Shown here piece by piece: positions 6,761-12,587 of a DNA stretch of 14,614 bases (position 1 is the first letter of the stretch; every line of letters begins with the position of its first letter). Where the stretch lies: positions 1 to 14,614 of the forward strand of contig CALJUI010000093.1 of the NCBI GenBank assembly GCA_937975735.1, read 5' to 3'. A model generated the notes under the pieces. That model was not told the origin of the DNA. It searched no databases and saw only the letters and a list, made by a program, of their open reading frames with translations. The stretch comes from an uncultured Rubrivivax sp. GTDB lineage: Bacteria; Pseudomonadota; Gammaproteobacteria; Burkholderiales; Burkholderiaceae_C. Both the position numbers and the translations under genes were made by a program.

Positions 6761-7638
6761 GACTGCAGCATGGCGACCCGCTGCGGCGCGGCCGGGGCGG
6801 CGCCCGAGGCGGCCGGCGCGACCACCGGCACCGTCTCGACGGCCATCGGCGGCGGGTTGCTCGGCACGTTCGTCGCGACCTGCTGGCCGCCGGCCACCCG
6901 CTGCAGGTGCGACTGCTCGTACAGCACCTTGGCGGCATAGCCGCCGTCGGAGTCGAGCAGCGCGGCGCCGACGTAGTAGCGCAGGCCAGCCTCGACGCTG
7001 CCGGCGCGGGCGATGCACTCCTTGAGCACCTGGACGCCGACGCGCAGGTTGGTCAGCGGGTCGAAGGCGGCGTGCGCGCCGCCGAAGGCCTGGTATTTGT
7101 CGTCGTGGATGTGGGTCATGACCTGCATCAGACCCTGCGCGCCGACCGGGCTCTGCGCGAACGGGTTGAAGCTGGACTCGATCGCCATGATCGCCAGGAT
7201 CAGCGTCGGATCGAGCTTGGCCTGCTGGCCGATCGCCCAGGCCTCCTGGACCAGACGCGCCACCGGCTCGGGCGCGACGCGGTAGCGTCGTGAGATCCAT
7301 TGGGCGACCGAGGCCTGGGCCTTGGTCAGTTCCTTCGGATCGACCGCCGTGGCGCGGGCGACGGCGTCGTTGTCCCCGATGATCGACAGCAGATCGCCCG
7401 AGGCGATCGCCCGGGCCTCGTGGCGGGTCTGCAGCCAGTCCAACGCCAGCACCTCGGCCTGCTGGCGCAACTCGGCCCGGCCGGCGGCGAAGAGCAGCGC
7501 GGCGACCACGGCCAGGCCCACCAGGGCCAGGGTGTTGTGCGCGAGTTCGAGCATGCCGCGGCCGACATCCCCGAAAAAGACGGACAGTGATCGGCTCGCG
7601 GCCTGTCGCGCATCGTTCAACGCGGCAATGGCTTTCAT
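6751..7638 (-). CDS. Membrane-anchored lytic transglycosylase, SLT domain
   Basis: This 295-residue protein is predicted to cleave the MurNAc-GlcNAc bond of peptidoglycan, forming 1,6-anhydro ends. A single hydrophobic segment at about residues 36-52 follows a charged N-terminus. It looks like a signal anchor, placing the enzyme in the periplasm attached to the inner membrane. The SLT/lysozyme-like domain covers about 125-245: PTLILAIMAIESSFNP holds the catalytic Glu154, followed by the family motif SPVGAQGLMQVM (163-174), then FDPLTNLRVGVQVLK and LRYYVGA. Residues 255-295 form a Pro/Ala/Val-rich low-complexity tail. The start has a ribosome site (AGAGG) 6 bases upstream. It belongs to SLT family 1 by motif; I do not assign a specific Mlt name. 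It probably has its own promoter at 7818-7846 and lies upstream of glyA on the same strand. Confidence 0.9.
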   Translation of the reverse strand: MKAIAALNDARQAASRSLSVFFGDVGRGMLELAHNTLALVGLAVVAALLFAAGRAELRQQAEVLALDWLQTRHEARAIASGDLLSIIGDNDAVARATAVDPKELTKAQASVAQWISRRYRVAPEPVARLVQEAWAIGQQAKLDPTLILAIMAIESSFNPFAQSPVGAQGLMQVMTHIHDDKYQAFGGAHAAFDPLTNLRVGVQVLKECIARAGSVEAGLRYYVGAALLDSDGGYAAKVLYEQSHLQRVAGGQQVATNVPSNPPPMAVETVPVVAPAASGAAPAAPQRVAMLQSGR

Positions 7639-7811
7639 GGATACCTCTCGATCGGCCTTGGCCGCGCAACCGCTGCGCCGGGCCTGCCACCGATAATCCG
7701 CCGACGACTCCCCAGCTCTTGGCCGAGGTCCGACGGCGCCTTCGAACGGTCAACCGCACGTCCTGTCGCAGGCGAGCCTGCATCGCGGGTTAACCCTGAA
7801 TCACTCGATCG
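7639..7811 (-). other. Long 5' leader of the transglycosylase gene
   Basis: If transcription starts about 7 bases after the -10 box, the mRNA has a leader of about 170 bases. It contains a perfect palindrome GGGTTAACCC (7787-7796) and GCAGGC-GA-GCCTGC (7768-7781). A frame beginning ATG at 7783 is open but is basic, unconserved-looking and has no ribosome site, so I do not call it a gene. Confidence 0.35.
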
Positions 7812-7817
7812 GCGCGA

Positions 7818-7846
7818 ATTCTAGGAACCGCGATATACCCAGTCAA
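7818..7846 (-). promoter_or_regulatory. Sigma-70 promoter reading toward the transglycosylase
   Basis: On the minus strand TTGACT (7846-7841) and TAGAAT (7823-7818) are separated by exactly 17 bases, matching the consensus at 5 of 6 positions in each box. It sits in an AT-rich island within an otherwise GC-rich window. The orientation fits expression of the gene ending at 6751. Confidence 0.75.
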
Positions 7847-7865
7847 GAATTTAGAACCATCTATC

Positions 7866-7882
7866 TATAACTGAAGAGAATG
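7866..7882 (+). promoter_or_regulatory. Weak possible -10 box and start signals of ubiD
   Basis: TATAAC at 7866-7871 matches the -10 consensus at 5 of 6 bases, but its -35 position (7843-7848) is poor and the predicted start would be almost at the ATG (7880). A GAAGAG lies very close to the ATG. The ubiD promoter is therefore unresolved; the start codon itself is supported by the conserved MKYRDLRDF N-terminus. Confidence 0.3.
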
Positions 7883-8440
7883 AAATATCGGGACCTGCGG
7901 GACTTCGTTCGCCAGCTGGAAGGGCGCGATGAGCTCAAAAGAGTGCGCGATGACGTCTCGCCGCGGCTCGAGATGACCGCCGTGGCCGACGCGGTGCTGC
8001 GTGCCGGGGGGCCGGCGCTGCTGTTCGAGCGGCCAGCCGGTTACAAGATCCCGGTGCTGGCCAATCTTTTCGGTACCCCCGAACGAGTGGCCCTGGGCAT
8101 GGGGGCGGCCTCTTTGTCGGACCTGCGCGACGTCGGCCGGTTGCTGGCCGCGCTGAAGGAGCCCGAGCCGCCAAAAGCCCTGAAGGAGGTCGGCAAGCTG
8201 TTCGACATGGCCAAGGCGGTGTGGGACATGAAGCCGGCGGTGCAGCGGCGCGCGCCTTGCCAGGAGGAGGTCTTCGAGGGCGACGACGTCGACCTCGGCC
8301 GCTTGCCGGTGCAGACCTGCTGGCCCGGCGACGCCGGCCCGCTGATCACCTGGGGCCTGGTGGTCACGCGCGGGCCGCAATCGGTGGCGGCGCCGCGCGA
8401 TCGGCAGAACCTGGGCATCTACCGCCAGCAGGTGATCTGA
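7880..8440 (+). CDS. UbiD N-terminal fragment ending at the internal stop
   Basis: This 186-residue piece would be the translated product if the TGA is real. It carries the N-terminal domain (LRAGGPALLFE near residue 40, LANLFGTPERVALGMG at about 60-75) and ends RQNLGIYRQQVI, just inside the prenyl-FMN binding region. It lacks all of the downstream catalytic and oligomerisation segments, so on its own it should be inactive. Confidence 0.5.
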   Translation: MKYRDLRDFVRQLEGRDELKRVRDDVSPRLEMTAVADAVLRAGGPALLFERPAGYKIPVLANLFGTPERVALGMGAASLSDLRDVGRLLAALKEPEPPKALKEVGKLFDMAKAVWDMKPAVQRRAPCQEEVFEGDDVDLGRLPVQTCWPGDAGPLITWGLVVTRGPQSVAAPRDRQNLGIYRQQVI

Positions 8441-8455
8441 CCTCGCCAGCGGATC

Positions 8456-9436
8456 ATGCGCTGGCTGGCGCACCGCGGCGGCGCGCTCGACTTCCGCGAC
8501 TTCGCGCGCGCCAACCCCGGCCAGCCGTTCCCGATGGCCGTGGCGCTCGGCGCCGACCCGGCGACCATCCTGGGCGCGGTGACACCGGTGCCCGACAGCC
8601 TGTCGGAATACCAGTTCGCCGGCCTGCTGCGCGGCAGCCGGACCGAAGTGGTCGCCACCGGGGTGGGCGAGGGCGACAAGCGGCTGCAGGTGCCGGCCAG
8701 CGCCGAGATCGTGCTGGAGGGTCGCATCCCGGTCGCTGAGCCCGGCTTCGAAGGCCGCTCGGCGCACGGCGTGCCGCTGGCCGAACGGGGCGGCCACCTG
8801 CACGCGCTAGAAGGCCCGTTCGGCGACCACACCGGCTACTACAACGAGCAGGACTGGTTTCCCGTCTTCGAGGTCACGCGGCTGACGCAGCGCCGCGAGC
8901 CGATCTACCACAGCACCTACACCGGCAAGCCGCCGGACGAGCCGGCGGTGCTGGGCGTGGCACTGAACGAGGTCTTCTTACCGATCCTGCAGAAGCAGTT
9001 TCCCGAGATCGTCGACTTCTACCTGCCGCCTGAGGGCTGCAGCTACCGGCTTGCGGTGATCAGCATCAAGAAGAGCTACCCGGGCCACGCCAAGCGCGTG
9101 ATGTTCGGGCTCTGGAGTTTCCTGCGCCAGTTCATGTACACCAAGTTCATCGTCGTGACCGACGACGACGTCGACATTCGCGACTGGAAGGAAGTGGTGT
9201 GGGCGATCACCACCCGGATGGACCCGGTGCGCGACACCACGCTGGTCGACGACACGCCGATCGACTACCTCGACTTCGCCTCGCCGATCAGCGGCCTGGG
9301 CGGCAAGATGGGACTGGACGCGACCAACAAGTGGCCCGGCGAGACGAGCCGCGAGTGGGGACGCACACTGGCGATGGACCCGGCGGTCACGACACGCACG
9401 AAGGGGCTGGTCGAACGCCTGCTCGGTCGGGATTGA
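8456..9436 (+). CDS. UbiD C-terminal fragment after the internal stop
   Basis: This is the in-frame remainder from the first ATG after the TGA, 326 residues starting MRWLAHRGG. It holds the rest of the cofactor pocket and the acidic active-site region around EGPFGDHTGYYNE, plus the conserved C-terminal half. Compared with E. coli UbiD it has an insertion before EGPFGDH (PVAEPGFEGRSAHGV and following), which I recall as common in Burkholderiales. Only a weak GGA precedes the ATG, so efficient independent initiation is doubtful. Confidence 0.5.
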   Translation: MRWLAHRGGALDFRDFARANPGQPFPMAVALGADPATILGAVTPVPDSLSEYQFAGLLRGSRTEVVATGVGEGDKRLQVPASAEIVLEGRIPVAEPGFEGRSAHGVPLAERGGHLHALEGPFGDHTGYYNEQDWFPVFEVTRLTQRREPIYHSTYTGKPPDEPAVLGVALNEVFLPILQKQFPEIVDFYLPPEGCSYRLAVISIKKSYPGHAKRVMFGLWSFLRQFMYTKFIVVTDDDVDIRDWKEVVWAITTRMDPVRDTTLVDDTPIDYLDFASPISGLGGKMGLDATNKWPGETSREWGRTLAMDPAVTTRTKGLVERLLGRD

Positions 9437-9474
9437 TGCGGATCAGAAACCCCGCCCGCGACTGCGATTCGGGC

Positions 9475-9528
9475 TTGCCTTCGACCGGCAGTTGTCTTAA
9501 GGTTGACTTGCCTTCCGAGCGAAGGCAA
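9475..9528 (+). promoter_or_regulatory. TTGCCTTC repeats forming an operator-like dyad
   Basis: TTGCCTTC occurs at 9475-9482 and again at 9508-9515. The second copy pairs with GAAGGCAA at 9521-9528 to make a perfect 8-bp inverted repeat with a 5-base spacer. The direct copies are 33 bases apart, about three helical turns. A -35-like TTGACT (9503-9508) touches the dyad, and a poor -10 could follow it. It may be a repressor site, or simply an RNA hairpin in the ubiD 3' region. Confidence 0.35.
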
Positions 9529-9535
9529 TACAGAC

Positions 9536-9646
9536 GGCGCAGTCACTGCGCGTCAGGGGCCCCGGACCTCATTCCTCCGGAGCTCCGAAAGGTGGCCGAG
9601 GCCACCCGCCCCTCCGGCCCGCAGGGCTCGGAGGGGTTTCGTTTTT
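9536..9646 (+). ncRNA. Candidate structured small RNA or ubiD 3' UTR
   Basis: No gene is visible between ubiD and the convergent S4 gene, but this stretch is dense in hairpins: GCGCAG-TCA-CTGCGC (9537-9551), CCGGA (9562-9566) with TCCGG (9576-9580), GGTGGCC-GA-GGCCACC (9591-9606), then the terminator. A CCTCC at 9574-9578 is complementary to the ribosome-site consensus. A -35-like TTGACT lies about 30 bases upstream with only a weak -10. It could be an independent RNA of about 110 bases or the processed end of the ubiD message. It matches no family I recognise. Confidence 0.35.
9609..9646 (+). terminator. Intrinsic terminator after ubiD
   Basis: CCCCTCCG (9609-9616) and GCCC (9617-9620) pair across loop GCA with GGGC (9624-9627) and CGGAGGGG (9629-9636), with one bulged T. 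TTTCGTTTTT follows (9637-9646). This is a textbook rho-independent terminator on the plus strand, 172 bases after the ubiD stop. Its T run overlaps the stop codon of the convergent S4 gene. Confidence 0.88.
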
Positions 9647-9879
9647 CAGGGGGCCGGATCCATCGGCGGGCACAGCAGGACATGGTCATCGCCCAGAGCG
9701 CAGAGGTGCCCCGACCGCATCTTGGCCGAGCGCCGGGTATCGACATGTCCACCGACGCGGACCTGCGCGTCGACGATCACCTGCTTGGCTTCGCCGCCCG
9801 ACGCCACCAGGCCGGTGGCCTTCAGCAGCGCATCGAGCGCGATGTGTTCGCCGCGCAGCACGAAGCGGATCGAGGTCAT
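9646..9879 (-). CDS. Small S4-domain RNA-binding protein (YbcJ-like)
   Basis: This 77-residue protein consists almost entirely of an S4 RNA-binding fold: FVLRGEHIALDALLKATGL, then VASGGEAKQVIVDAQVRVGG, then DTRRSAKMRSGH. The pattern (GGEAK, VxVGG, ExR-type DTRRSAK, then G) matches the E. coli YbcJ type of free-standing S4 protein, which is thought to bind structured RNA; its cellular role is poorly known. The ATG at 9879 overlaps the TGA of the upstream flavin monooxygenase gene in an ATGA junction, indicating coupled translation. The stop codon at 9646-9648 lies in the T run of the oppositely oriented ubiD terminator. Confidence 0.88.
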   Translation of the reverse strand: MTSIRFVLRGEHIALDALLKATGLVASGGEAKQVIVDAQVRVGGHVDTRRSAKMRSGHLCALGDDHVLLCPPMDPAP

Positions 9880-10883
9880 CGGCCCGGCCCGCAGGCCTGG
9901 GCGAGCAGCGCGTAGGAATGCCGGCGCACCGCCGGGTCGCAGGCCCAGGTGTTGATCACCAACTCGTCGAGCTCGAGTCGCGCAGCCAGCTCGCGCAGCT
10001 GCGCCGCGACCTGCTCGCCGGTGCCGACGAAGGCGCGCCTGCGCATCGCCTCGACCATCGGCATCGCCGCCTGATCGAAGCCTTCGCGCGCGATCTGGTC
10101 GGGCCACTGCAGCGGGCCGAGCTGGCCGCGCTGCCGATCGACGCGCCAGCGCTCGCGGCTGGTCGCATGGTGCAGCGCTGTCTCGGCCTCGTCGGCGGCC
10201 AGCGCCCAGATGCAGATCGTCGCCTGCGGCCGCGGGTGCCGCTCGCTGGGGCGGTACAGGCTGCGGTACAGCGCCAGCGCCTGCTCGACCCCCTGGCCGT
10301 CGGTGAAGAAGTAGGCGAAGGCGTAGGGCAGCCCGAGGTGCGCCGCCAACTGGGCGCCGTAGTCCGAACTGCCGAGGATCCAGATCTCGGGCGCGCGCTC
10401 CCGGCCGGCGCCCTCGGGCGGCAACGGGCGGGCCCACAGGCCCTGGTGATGCTCGCCGCGCGTCCAGGCCTGCAGGTCGAGCACCTGCCGCGGGAAGGCC
10501 TCGGCGGCCGAAGCGGCGTTCGGGTTCAGCGCGAACGCGGTGCGCTGGTCGCCGCCCGGCGCGCGGCCGACGCCGAGGTCGATGCGGCCCGGCGCCAGCG
10601 CGTCGAGCACGCGGAACTGCTCGGCGACCTTCAGCGCGCTGTAGTGCGGCAGCATCACGCCGGCGCTGCCGATCCGGATGCGCGTCGTGCGCGCGGCGAT
10701 CGCCGCCATCACGATCTCCGGCGCCGAGCCGACGATGGTCGGCAGCCCATGGTGCTCGCTGACCCAGAAGCGGTGGTAGCCGAGCGCCTCGCAGTGCGTG
10801 GCAAGGTCCAGCGTGTCGCGCAGCGCGTCGTCTTCGCCGCGGCCCTGCACCGCGACCGACTGATCGAGGACCGAGAGTCTCAT
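9876..10883 (-). CDS. Luciferase-like flavin-dependent monooxygenase (YhbW/MsnO8 type)
   Basis: This 335-residue protein belongs to the bacterial luciferase-like superfamily, TIM-barrel enzymes that use reduced flavin and oxygen. Recognisable parts are MRLSVLDQS at the N-terminus, LGYHRFWVSEHHGLP near residues 34-48, TRIRIGSAGVMLPHYSALKVAEQFRVLD in the second strand-helix region, and the family stretch PGRIDLGVGRAPGGDQRT (98-115). WILGSSDYGAQLAAHLGLPYAFA follows in the second half. Length and motifs match E. coli YhbW-type single-component proteins; the substrate cannot be predicted. It starts 18 bases after the GMC dehydrogenase gene with no strong ribosome site, and overlaps the S4 gene by 4 bases, so the three probably form one operon. 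Confidence 0.92.
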   Translation of the reverse strand: MRLSVLDQSVAVQGRGEDDALRDTLDLATHCEALGYHRFWVSEHHGLPTIVGSAPEIVMAAIAARTTRIRIGSAGVMLPHYSALKVAEQFRVLDALAPGRIDLGVGRAPGGDQRTAFALNPNAASAAEAFPRQVLDLQAWTRGEHHQGLWARPLPPEGAGRERAPEIWILGSSDYGAQLAAHLGLPYAFAYFFTDGQGVEQALALYRSLYRPSERHPRPQATICIWALAADEAETALHHATSRERWRVDRQRGQLGPLQWPDQIAREGFDQAAMPMVEAMRRRAFVGTGEQVAAQLRELAARLELDELVINTWACDPAVRRHSYALLAQACGPGR

Positions 10884-10901
10884 CCCCGCATGATGGCAGG
10901 C

Positions 10902-12503
10902 TCAGGCGGCCTGGCGCATCAGGTCGGCCGCCTTCTCGGCGATCATGATCGTCGGCGCATTGGTGTTGCCCGAGACGATGCGCGGCATGATCGACGCATC
11001 GACCACGCGCAGCCGCTCGACGCCGTGCACGCGCAGCTGTGCATCCACGACGTCGTGCGCCGGGTCCGGCCCCATGCGGCAGCTGCCCACCGGGTGGTAG
11101 ATCGTGTCGGCGTAGGCACGGATGAACTGCTCGATCTGCGGGTCGGTCTGGGCGCCGGCCGACGCCGCGAGCTCGCGCCCGCGCAGACCGGCCAGCGCAG
11201 GCTGCGACAGCACCCGCCGCATGATCCGAAAGCCGGTGATCAGGCGGTCGACATCGTCGCGCTCGGCAAGGAAGTTCGGGTCGATGCGCGGCGCGGCGAA
11301 GGGATCGGCGCTGTCCAACGTGACGCTGCCGCGGCTCTTCGGCCGCAGCAGGCAGACGTGGCAGGAGTAGCCATGGCCGAACACCGTCTTGCGGCCGTGG
11401 TCGATCAGCTTGCCGATCACGAAGTGCAGCTGCAGGTCCGGCGTGGCCTCGTTCGGCGAACTGCGGATGAAGCCGCCGGTCTCCGCGAAGTTGGTCGTCA
11501 GCATCCCGGTGCGCTGGCGGCGCCACTCGAAGATGCCCTTCAGCGCACGCCAGGCGCCGGCCGGCGAGACGCCGAACAGGTCCTTCAGGTGCGGCGCGTC
11601 GACCACCTGAACGACGTCGACGTGGTCGTGCAGGTGGCGGCCGACGCCGGGCAGTTCGTGAACCACTGGCAGGCCGTGCGCCTGCAACTCGGGCCCGGCG
11701 CCGATGCCGCTGAGCAGCAGCAGCTGCGGCGATTGCAGCGCGCCGGCGGACAGCACGACCTCGCGGCGGGCCTGCAGTTCGATCGTCTGGCCCTGGCGCC
11801 GAAGCGCGACGCCGGTCGCACGCCGGCCCTCGAACAGCACCCGGGTCGCGATCGCGCCGGTGAAGACCTTCAGGTTCGGTCGAGACAGGTTCGGCGTCAG
11901 GTAGGCCTTGGCGGCGCTGAAGCGCTCGCCGTCGCGATGGGTGACCTGGTAGGCGCCGACGCCCTCCTGACGGCCGCCGTTGAAGTCGGGGTTCTCCGGA
12001 TAGCCGGCCTGAACCGCAGCCTGAACGAAGGCCGCCCCGTGCCGGTTCGGGCTGCGCAGGTCGGCGACGTTGAGCGGCCCGCCCGTGCCGTGCCAGTCGT
12101 CGGCGCCGCGCTCGTTGTGCTCGGCCTTGCGGAAGTAGGGCAGCACCTCGTTCCAGGTCCAGCCCGGATTGCCGAGCGCGGCCCAGTGGTCGTAGTCCTC
12201 GTGCTGGCCGCGCAGGTAGATCATCGCGTTGATCGAGCTCGAGCCGCCGAGCACCTTGCCGCGCGGCTGGTACCCGCGGCGGCCGCCGAGCCCGGGCTGC
12301 GGCACCGTCTTGAAGGCCCAGTTCGCCTGGCCGGTCTGCGCCATCAGCGCCAGACCCGCGGGGCAGTGGATCAGCACGCTGCGGTCGCTGTCGCCGGCCT
12401 CGAGCAGCGCCACGGTGACGCCCGGGTCCTCGCTGAGCCGCGCGGCCAGCACGCAGCCGGCGGAACCGCCGCCGACGATCAGGTAGTCGAAGGTCTCTGC
12501 CAT
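10902..12503 (-). CDS. GMC-family FAD-dependent alcohol/choline dehydrogenase
   Basis: This is a flavoprotein of the glucose-methanol-choline family, most like AlkJ or BetA-type alcohol dehydrogenases that pass electrons to the respiratory chain. The 533-residue form begins MAETFDYLIVGGGSAGC, the Rossmann FAD-binding motif. GMC signature 1 is GKVLGGSSSINAMIYLRG (82-99), and signature 2 is GALQSPQLLLLSGIG in mid-protein. The C-terminus has YHPVGSCRMG, with probable catalytic His near 470, and IVSGNTNAPTIMIAEKAADL, with probable Asn near 513. In-frame ATGs at 12512 and 12542 are also possible. None has a strong ribosome site; 12503 was chosen because the family domain starts there. Choline itself is not supported as substrate, since no betaine genes are nearby. 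It heads the operon with the flavin monooxygenase and S4 protein. Confidence 0.93.
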   Translation of the reverse strand: MAETFDYLIVGGGSAGCVLAARLSEDPGVTVALLEAGDSDRSVLIHCPAGLALMAQTGQANWAFKTVPQPGLGGRRGYQPRGKVLGGSSSINAMIYLRGQHEDYDHWAALGNPGWTWNEVLPYFRKAEHNERGADDWHGTGGPLNVADLRSPNRHGAAFVQAAVQAGYPENPDFNGGRQEGVGAYQVTHRDGERFSAAKAYLTPNLSRPNLKVFTGAIATRVLFEGRRATGVALRRQGQTIELQARREVVLSAGALQSPQLLLLSGIGAGPELQAHGLPVVHELPGVGRHLHDHVDVVQVVDAPHLKDLFGVSPAGAWRALKGIFEWRRQRTGMLTTNFAETGGFIRSSPNEATPDLQLHFVIGKLIDHGRKTVFGHGYSCHVCLLRPKSRGSVTLDSADPFAAPRIDPNFLAERDDVDRLITGFRIMRRVLSQPALAGLRGRELAASAGAQTDPQIEQFIRAYADTIYHPVGSCRMGPDPAHDVVDAQLRVHGVERLRVVDASIMPRIVSGNTNAPTIMIAEKAADLMRQAA

Positions 12504-12587
12504 GGAAATCATTGTGGCCCGGGCATGACCCGATCGCGCCACGCCGGGGAGACGTTAGGCTTCGGCCCCTAAACCGGAGAACCCTTG
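12504..12587. promoter_or_regulatory. Divergent intergenic region between dehydrogenase and acylase genes
   Basis: These 84 bases (fewer if the dehydrogenase starts further upstream) must carry both promoters. A 5-bp inverted repeat TTAGG (12555-12559) / CCTAA (12568-12572) with an 8-base spacer is visible. TAGGCT (12556-12561) could be a -10 box toward the acylase, but no -35 is recognisable. A GGAG ribosome site lies 8 bases before the acylase ATG. Confidence 0.3.

Larger units (their letters stand above)
7880..9436 (+). pseudogene. ubiD: ubiD, 3-octaprenyl-4-hydroxybenzoate decarboxylase, interrupted by one in-frame TGA
   Basis: UbiD uses prenylated FMN, made by UbiX, to decarboxylate the polyprenyl-4-hydroxybenzoate intermediate of ubiquinone synthesis. 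The frame from 7880 to 9436 (518 residues plus the internal stop) aligns end to end with UbiD as I know it. It runs RQNLGIYRQQ before the stop, then MRWLAHRGGALDF, VALGADPATILGAVTPVPD, GPFGDHTGYYNE, YHSTYTGKPPDEPAVLG and GLDATNKWPGET. The only defect is TGA at 8438-8440 (codon 187), where the family has Gly (QQ-x-I-G-x-N). The frame is unchanged across it, and a GGA to TGA change would explain it. The next residues (P, R, Q, R) also depart from the usual x-N-K/R-V/L pattern. Other genes here use TGA as a normal stop, so recoding is unlikely. It is either a real nonsense mutation or a sequence error. Confidence 0.85.

Noticed and set aside
6548..7783. N-terminal extension of the glyA frame up to 7783
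   Set aside because: The frame is open only because of high GC. The extension overlaps the transglycosylase in another frame, and a good ribosome site supports the start at 6547.
8438..8440. Recoding of TGA (selenocysteine or TGA as an amino acid)
   Set aside because: The family residue here is Gly, not Cys. No selenocysteine insertion hairpin is evident, and TGA is the ordinary stop for several genes in this window.
9918..12572. An 884-residue plus-strand open frame
   Set aside because: It is antisense to clear GMC and luciferase-like genes and has a low-complexity His/Arg/Ala composition.
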